A stretch of 12,256 nucleotides of DNA, from positions 1 through 12,256 of the forward strand of contig DJHI01000307.1 of the NCBI GenBank assembly GCA_002431715.1, in the 5' to 3' direction. This DNA is from Armatimonadetes bacterium UBA5829 (GTDB lineage: Bacteria > Armatimonadota > UBA5829). The notes under the pieces were generated by a model. It worked only from the letters and a program-made list of their open reading frames with translations, was not told where the DNA came from and did no database searches. A program made the position numbers and the translations under genes. Shown one piece after another: positions 8,701 through 12,256 of this stretch (positions within the stretch are counted from its first letter, which is position 1; every line of letters starts with the position of its first letter).

Positions 8701-8937
8701 GTCCAAACTGTAATGTCCAGGCTGGAAGCCGGGAGTATACCGAAGCAGACGGCTAAAACAGCCCACGAAGCTGTGCAAAAGGAATTAAGCAAGGGTGTGG
8801 ATATTTTGCGTGTAGTTGGTGCTCTTCAGAAGTCTATTCCAGTGGAACTTCTTGAAGGCTTTGCGGCTGACAAAACATCACACAGTACGAGACCCAGAGA
8901 AGTAATTCTCTCTGAATACTTCAGAGGACAAATCTGA
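5743..8937 (+). CDS. Phospholipase D-like nuclease fused to SNF2-type helicase
   Basis: An intact 1,064-residue protein. The N-terminus carries a single PLD-type half-site: HxK as H137-A-K139, then GSSN at 158-161. Such single-motif enzymes (BfiI and NgoFVII type) usually dimerise to form one nuclease active site. The helicase core follows with its motifs in order: DVVGLGKT (K284), DEAH 352-355, TATP 381-384, LLIFTESKETA near 668, TEVLSEGVNL near 729, and QRVGRVNR 757-764. The last 300 residues are unrecognised. Expected role: ATP-driven DNA translocation coupled to cleavage. The gene sits in an operon with a DNA methyltransferase whose ATG overlaps this stop (TGATG), so it is probably the restriction/effector half of a defence-type module. 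ATG 5743 has GAGGA 13 bases upstream, a long spacing; no better start was found. The exact system name is uncertain. Confidence 0.85.
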   Translation: MTTDLTFITNEEEANLLSRFNVLVRDCKAFDVLVGYFFASGFHSLYKSLENTDSIRILVGINTNRSVLDAINYACHSDQLSMNYSHYEVKESIEPVVVGEFEDSEDNQVVEEGIHKFVEWLKSGKLQIKAYPSQNLHAKLYIITFSEGDRDAGRVITGSSNFTQAGLIDNLEFNVELKNRSDYEYALQKFNELWDNAVDINEKYLEIIRTKTWMNDTITPYELYLKFLYEYFRDELNQSEDLFYRYVPESFRKLEYQEQAVLSAKRTIEEYGGVFISDVVGLGKTYICALLANQLDGRHLVIAPPVLLDKSNPGSWPNVFRDFNIPATYESLGKLDKLLADGVGKYDNVFIDEAHRFRNETNTTYESLARVCRGKKVILVTATPYNNYPKDILSQIKLFQSSKKSSIPNLPNLESFFSRLEKKIRDLDRKQDYELYMQTVKDNAKEIREKVLKYLMIRRTRSEIVKYFGDDLDKQGLRFPEVADPEPVYYELNDEEDAIFEETMKYLTSSLTYARYMPKLYLKKGIGHSERLSQTNMASLMKILLVKRLESSVYAFKQSIGRFVISYQQVLSEFEAGRVYISKRYSEKIVEMLDDDDEAAIQQLIDEDKAEAFDASDFRPEFEEHLKQDLQILQNICDMWSQVTRDAKLLKFKKILKSSGILRDNKLLIFTESKETAGYLLDELNKAYRNKVITFTGGSSAADRAKVIDNFDAKVQEPKDDYRILIATEVLSEGVNLHRSNVVINYDIPWNPTRMMQRVGRVNRVDTPFDTIYTYNFFPTRQSNDQIKLKESAEAKIHAFISMLGADARLLLEGEEIESHELFNRLISKKTITGSDEGEETELKYLQVIRDLRENNPDLFERTKRLPKKARTARTHSGDNSAITYFRKGKLQKFFLAGADSEAVELDFMAAASLLEAAPDVPKEALGQDFYFMLEKNKEAFIVATDEELSEPVQQTGSRSNLVKLHAILKALRKDMRKLTDDQEQYVQTVMSRLEAGSIPKQTAKTAHEAVQKELSKGVDILRVVGALQKSIPVELLEGFAADKTSHSTRPREVILSEYFRGQI
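8923..8928 (+). promoter_or_regulatory. Shine-Dalgarno for the methyltransferase, inside the helicase gene
   Basis: AGAGGA lies eight bases before ATG 8937, whose A is the last base of the helicase stop codon. This supports start 8937 and coupled translation of the two proteins. Confidence 0.75.
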
Positions 8938-10118
8938 TGGATAGAGCCAGTGCAGTAAGCCTGATAGTAAATACGTTTGAGAGTTCGTTTGATAAAGATA
9001 ATTTTGCCTTATTCACAAAGAACTTGCTCAAGACCTATGATGAAGCAAAAGCTTTTGGCAGTAGGAAAGGCAACGTCATTAAAGACGCCTTTGACCATGT
9101 CGTAAGTCATTATGAACGAATTGGTAGATACACCGATCCTGAAGGCAAGCGCATAGACCTACTTATTGTATATCTTAGGAACGCCAATTCGCTCTATAGT
9201 GCCAGGACTGCGCAAAGGAACTTCCTTGGATGGTATATAGAATACGGCAACAACAGTTCAGAAAAACACGCTGTGCTTGCAGCTTTTGTAACACCTGAGA
9301 AAGATGATTGGCGTTTCTCATTCACTAAGCTAGAATATGTTCTAAAAGAAAATCTGTCTGGTAAGTTCGTAGCGAAGAAAATGCCGACTCCGGCAAAGAG
9401 ATACTCGTTTATCGTCGGTACAAATGAACACAGTCATACGGCCAAGAAAAGCTTGCTTCCTTTATTAGAACGTCCCGAAGCAAATATTACACTATCTGAT
9501 TTAGAAAATGCATTTAGCATCGAGGCTGTTACCAAAGAATTCTTTGGGAAGTATCAAGATCTTTATATGGACGTAAAGAACAGCCTTGATGTTTTAGTGG
9601 AAAAAGATGCTGCTATCAAAGCAGATTTCTCAACCAAGAATGTAGATACCAGCGACTTCGCTAAAAAGCTGCTTGGCCAAATCGTATTCCTCTACTTCCT
9701 GCAAAAAAAAGGATGGTTCGGTGTGCCGCGAGGCGCGCAGTGGGGAGATGGCCCCAAAGGCTACATCCGTTCATTGTTTGCCCAAAAAGACAAATACAAC
9801 AACTTCTTCAATGACATTCTGGAGCCACTTTTCTACGAAGCTCTGGCTATAGATAGAACAGACGACTTTTATAGCAGGTTCGACTGCAAAATCCCATTCT
9901 TGAATGGTGGACTCTTTGATCCGATCAATGGCTATGACTGGATCAATACCGACATTACCATCCCCAACGAGTTATTTTCAAACACAAACAAGACCAAAGA
10001 GGGTGATGAAGGAGACGGTATTCTCGACATCTTCGACCGCTACAACTTCACCGTCTGCGAAGATGAACCACTGGAAAAAGAGGTTGCGGTCGACCCTGAA
10101 ATGCTGGGAAAGGTTTGA
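8937..10118 (+). pseudogene. Eco57I/PglX-like DNA methyltransferase, N-terminal part, frameshifted
   Basis: This 393-codon frame is the N-terminal part of a large class of adenine-specific DNA methyltransferases found in Eco57I-type and PglX/BREX-like systems. Recognisable stretches are QRNFLGWYIEYG, KRYSFIVGTNEHSHTAKK, GQIVFLYFLQKKGWFG, IPFLNGGLFDP and DPEMLGKV, all upstream of the catalytic domain. I see no PD-(D/E)xK nuclease motif here, so cleavage would rely on the partner helicase-nuclease. The frame stops at TGA 10116-10118 exactly where related proteins read on as FENLLEVKDRKSKG. That sequence is present one frame over, so this is a frameshift and not a natural end. Without the SAM-binding domain this fragment cannot methylate DNA. 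Confidence 0.75.
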
Positions 10119-10119
10119 A
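10105..10119 (+). other. Frameshift site in the methyltransferase gene
   Basis: The zero frame reads GGA AAG GTT TGA; the +1 frame reads TTT GAA AAT from 10114. Restoring the family-like GKVFENLL needs two bases added after GGT, so a two-base deletion (for example in a T run) is the simplest cause. A sequencing error and a programmed +1 shift are alternatives. Confidence 0.7.
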
Positions 10120-11106
10120 AATCTCTTAGAGGTCAAAGACCGCAAATCAAAGGGCACATACTACACTCCGAGAGAGATAGTTCATTATATGTGTCAGGAG
10201 AGCCTTATCAATTACTTGTCTACCGAGCTACCTGAGATAGATAAAGCGGCCATTGAACTGCTGGTGAAGCAGGGTGAAGTGACAATTGAGAACGATACTG
10301 CTGCTGCTGGGTGCGAAGAAAAAGGCACAAAGACATACAAATACAAGCTTGACGAAGTCGTACGCGAGAATGCAAAGAGCATTGATGCAAAGCTGGAATC
10401 TATAAAGGTATGCGATCCAGCAGTTGGTTCTGGAGCGTTCCTTGTTGGCATGATGAGTGAAATTGTGCGAACACGGCGAGCTGTGGCAATCCATACAGAG
10501 AATTGCCATTCAATATATGATCTTAAGCGCCACGCCATTCAGAATTCCCTTTATGGTGTTGATCTAGACCCAGGTGCTGTCGAAATTGCCAAACTGCGCT
10601 TATGGCTTTCGCTTGTTGTTGACGAAGAAGATCGTTCAACAATACAGCCACTTCCAAACCTTGATTATAAAATTATGCAGGGTAACAGCCTGCTCGAAGA
10701 ATATGAGGGTGTTAAGCTTTTTGATGAGCACCTTCTTTCTGATAGCTACGATTATGTAAGCAGGCAAAAGCAGGCGTTTCGGCAGCAGATAAAAGCCAAC
10801 CAAGCAAAATGCGTTGAACTGCATAATGCTGGAAAGCTCACCAAGGAGACAAAGGAACGGTTTGAAGATGATTCCAAAAGGTTTAAGCAACTAATCCGCA
10901 AGCTGGAGCAAAGCTCTGTCAACTCTCTTGAACCAGATATGTTTAGCGTTGCAAAAGACTCTCAGAAACTCTCAGAACAGCTAAAGGAATTGCACAGGCG
11001 ATACTTCAACACATCTCAAAGGCGTGAAAAGGATGAACTCAAGCAGCAGATTGATACACTTGAGTGGAACTTGATAGAGAGTAGTCGAGCAAATATTGCA
11101 GGGTAG
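10114..11106 (+). pseudogene. Eco57I/PglX-like DNA methyltransferase, catalytic domain start, 3'-truncated
   Basis: This continues the methyltransferase in the +1 frame; the first internal ATG is at 10189. It opens with FENLLEVKDRKSKGTYYTP, a signature just before the methylase fold. The SAM-binding motif I, DPAVGSGAF, is at 10414-10440, and the acidic ribose-binding strand YGVDLDP is near 10552-10572. A long charged, probably coiled-coil segment follows (about 10740-11080), ending TLEWNLIESS. Relatives then continue with the NPPY catalytic motif and a target-recognition region. Here similarity ends near 11090, the frame stops at TAG 11104-11106, and no NPPY motif is found downstream in any frame I read. 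Both parts give about 720 residues, whereas family members usually exceed 1,000. The enzyme should be catalytically dead. Confidence 0.75.
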
Positions 11107-11299
11107 CGGCCTTGCGTACGAGGACATCGGCGAAATTGCTGCCCTTACTCTTGATGCCGCAAGCCCTGCGCTTCAGAATGCCATTGATGATCCTGGCCTC
11201 CGCTATACTTTCTTCCTTTTAACTCAAATTGTTCTTGCTTCTCGAAAAGATGATTGGTTGGCTTCTTTAGCCGCTGCCGGAATTAGCTTTCCACACTAA
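11096..11299 (+). CDS. Short hypothetical reading frame at the junction
   Basis: A 67-codon frame (open upstream to 11078; TTG is the only candidate start, with no clear ribosome site) ending at TAA 11297-11299. The product is rich in Ala and Leu and looks helical: EDIGEIAALTLDAASPAL, then LRYTFFLLTQIVLASRKDDW and LASLAAAGISFPH. It resembles no methyltransferase or recombinase segment and I do not recognise the family. The protein-like composition suggests a fragment of a real gene carried in by the rearrangement, possibly 5'-truncated, rather than a complete small gene. It overlaps the open recombinase frame by a few codons. Confidence 0.35.
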   Translation: MQGSGLAYEDIGEIAALTLDAASPALQNAIDDPGLRYTFFLLTQIVLASRKDDWLASLAAAGISFPH

Positions 11300-12256
11300 G
11301 AAGGGATGCAGAGCGAACGTACAAACCCGTGATCCCGAAACCGGCTGGTGTTATAAGAATGGCGGTCAACCGTTATGGGGTTACAAATTAGAGAGAATGG
11401 TTCGCGGGGAGGAGAAGAAAGGGCGTCCCATAGTAAAAAGCATCTGGGTGCCGGACGATACGGTTGTTGCCGGAAAGCCTGTGAAAGACTGGGCGCGTTA
11501 CTGCCTGGTCGAACTGGCGGCGAAAGGCGCTACTTTGGATGAGCTAAGGGACTTCTGCAATCGAAAAGGAATCCCAGCACCCCGACAGCAGTTCTGGGGA
11601 CACACTACCTGGAACAGCCTGTTGCACCCACATTGCCTGCTTGAATATGCGGGATTCGGCGTTTGGAACGTTCGCGGAAAGAATCAGCGATACAATCCGC
11701 CTCCTGAGTGGGTTATAGTCGAAAATGCGCACGAAGCTTTGATTAATGAGGAAGAAGCTCGTGCGATAATGGAAGCACGGCAAAATAAGAAGCAGAAGTG
11801 CTTCGACAAGGGATATTCCAGAAGCAAAGAATCCGCCTATTTACTAAGCGGTGGTCTCTTCGTATGCGGTAGATGCGGAAGCAACCTTCTCGGGATGCGT
11901 AAGTCTGCAAACGCTAGTTACTACATCTGTGGAAGCCAGCCTCACAGGCGAGGATTGGGATGCGGCAAAGCGGTGTATGTTCCTCAAAAGGACATTGAGC
12001 GAGAAGTTCTTGCTGGTCTTACCGAACTCTTGAACGCTTGCTCCGATCCGAAGGGCTTCACACGGCAGGTCAATAAGGAACTGCAGCGTATTTGGGAAGA
12101 CTCAGTCGGATTTGATCCTAGTGTACCTCAGAAGGTCAGAGACATAGATAATAAGATCAACAACATAAGGAAAGCTGTTGAAGAGGGCCTTCCTGACGCA
12201 AACTGGGCTTGCGCGAGAATGCGGGAACTAATGTCAGAGAGAGATTCATTGTCCCA
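11271..12256 (+). pseudogene. Large serine recombinase lacking its catalytic domain; runs off the window
   Basis: An uninterrupted frame of about 328 codons follows TAG 11268-11270 and is open at the window end. It matches the middle of large serine recombinases: FHTKKGCRANVQTRDPETG, then WCYKNGGQPLWGYKLERMVR, the Recombinase domain with LDELRDFCNRKGIPAP and WNSLLHPHCLLEYAG, and a zinc ribbon (YLLSGGLFVCGRCGSNLLG). The ribbon's cysteine codons are at 11865, 11874, 11928 and 11961. A charged, probably coiled-coil region begins at the right edge. Such enzymes integrate and excise phages and genomic islands using an N-terminal resolvase domain of about 150 residues with the catalytic serine. That domain is absent: upstream the frame has stops and belongs to other genes. 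This is therefore a 5'-truncated remnant or the product of a chimeric junction. The first internal ATG is at 11397. Confidence 0.8.

Noticed and set aside
9904..10113. ATG at 9904 as start of a separate second methyltransferase protein
   Set aside because: The stretch 9904-10113 in that frame is Ser/Thr-rich shadow sequence over the well-conserved first frame; real similarity begins only at 10114.
5743..11106. DISARM or BREX system
   Set aside because: The diagnostic DrmA/DrmB or BrxC/PglZ genes are not present, and the PLD domain is fused to the helicase.
11851..12033. 60-codon forward frame inside the recombinase
   Set aside because: It overlaps the zinc ribbon region in another frame and has no protein-family resemblance.
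1..12256. CRISPR array, tRNA or rRNA genes, complete insertion sequence with terminal repeats
   Set aside because: No regularly spaced repeats, no tRNA-like or rRNA-like conserved sequence and no IS transposase were seen on either strand.

Overview
The window looks like a chromosomal or contig segment of a bacterium with an exosortase/PEP-CTERM cell-surface system. The evidence is a short protein with a textbook PEP-CTERM sorting tail, directly coupled to a member of the TIGR03790 family, which as I recall is confined to exosortase-bearing genomes. That points to groups such as Armatimonadota, Planctomycetota, Verrucomicrobiota or Acidobacteriota. The Ig-like/OB-like tail of the large protein fits Armatimonadota or Planctomycetota best, but this is an impression and not a proof. 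No rRNA, tRNA or CRISPR array was seen.

Region 1 (1-5570) is the surface-protein block. It opens with the broken end of a second TIGR03790-like copy (1-83). A short leader follows, then a 202-residue PEP-CTERM protein (222-830) whose stop overlaps the GTG start of a 1,557-residue secreted TIGR03790-family protein (827-5500). The large protein carries about five Ig-like repeats and a series of OB-like domains. A clear intrinsic terminator (5534-5570) closes the block.

Region 2 (5571-11106) is a two-gene restriction/defence-like module. A probable promoter with an inverted repeat over its -35 box leads into an intact 1,064-residue protein that fuses a phospholipase-D-type nuclease domain to an SNF2-type helicase (5743-8937). 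Its stop overlaps the start of an Eco57I/PglX-like adenine-specific DNA methyltransferase. The methyltransferase is broken twice: a frameshift at about 10113-10118, and loss of its whole C-terminal half, including the NPPY catalytic motif, after about 11090.

Region 3 (about 11090-12256) is a junction with foreign or rearranged DNA. It holds a short unrecognised reading frame (11096-11299) and then a large serine recombinase without its N-terminal catalytic domain (11271 to the window edge). This reads as a decayed mobile-element insertion into the defence module. An assembly chimera is a real alternative.

Taken together, the first two genes probably act at the cell surface with the exosortase machinery. 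The helicase-nuclease and methyltransferase would originally have worked as a modification-dependent DNA-targeting system, now probably inactivated. The most interesting items are the PLD-helicase/methyltransferase pair and the translationally coupled PEP-CTERM/TIGR03790 pair.
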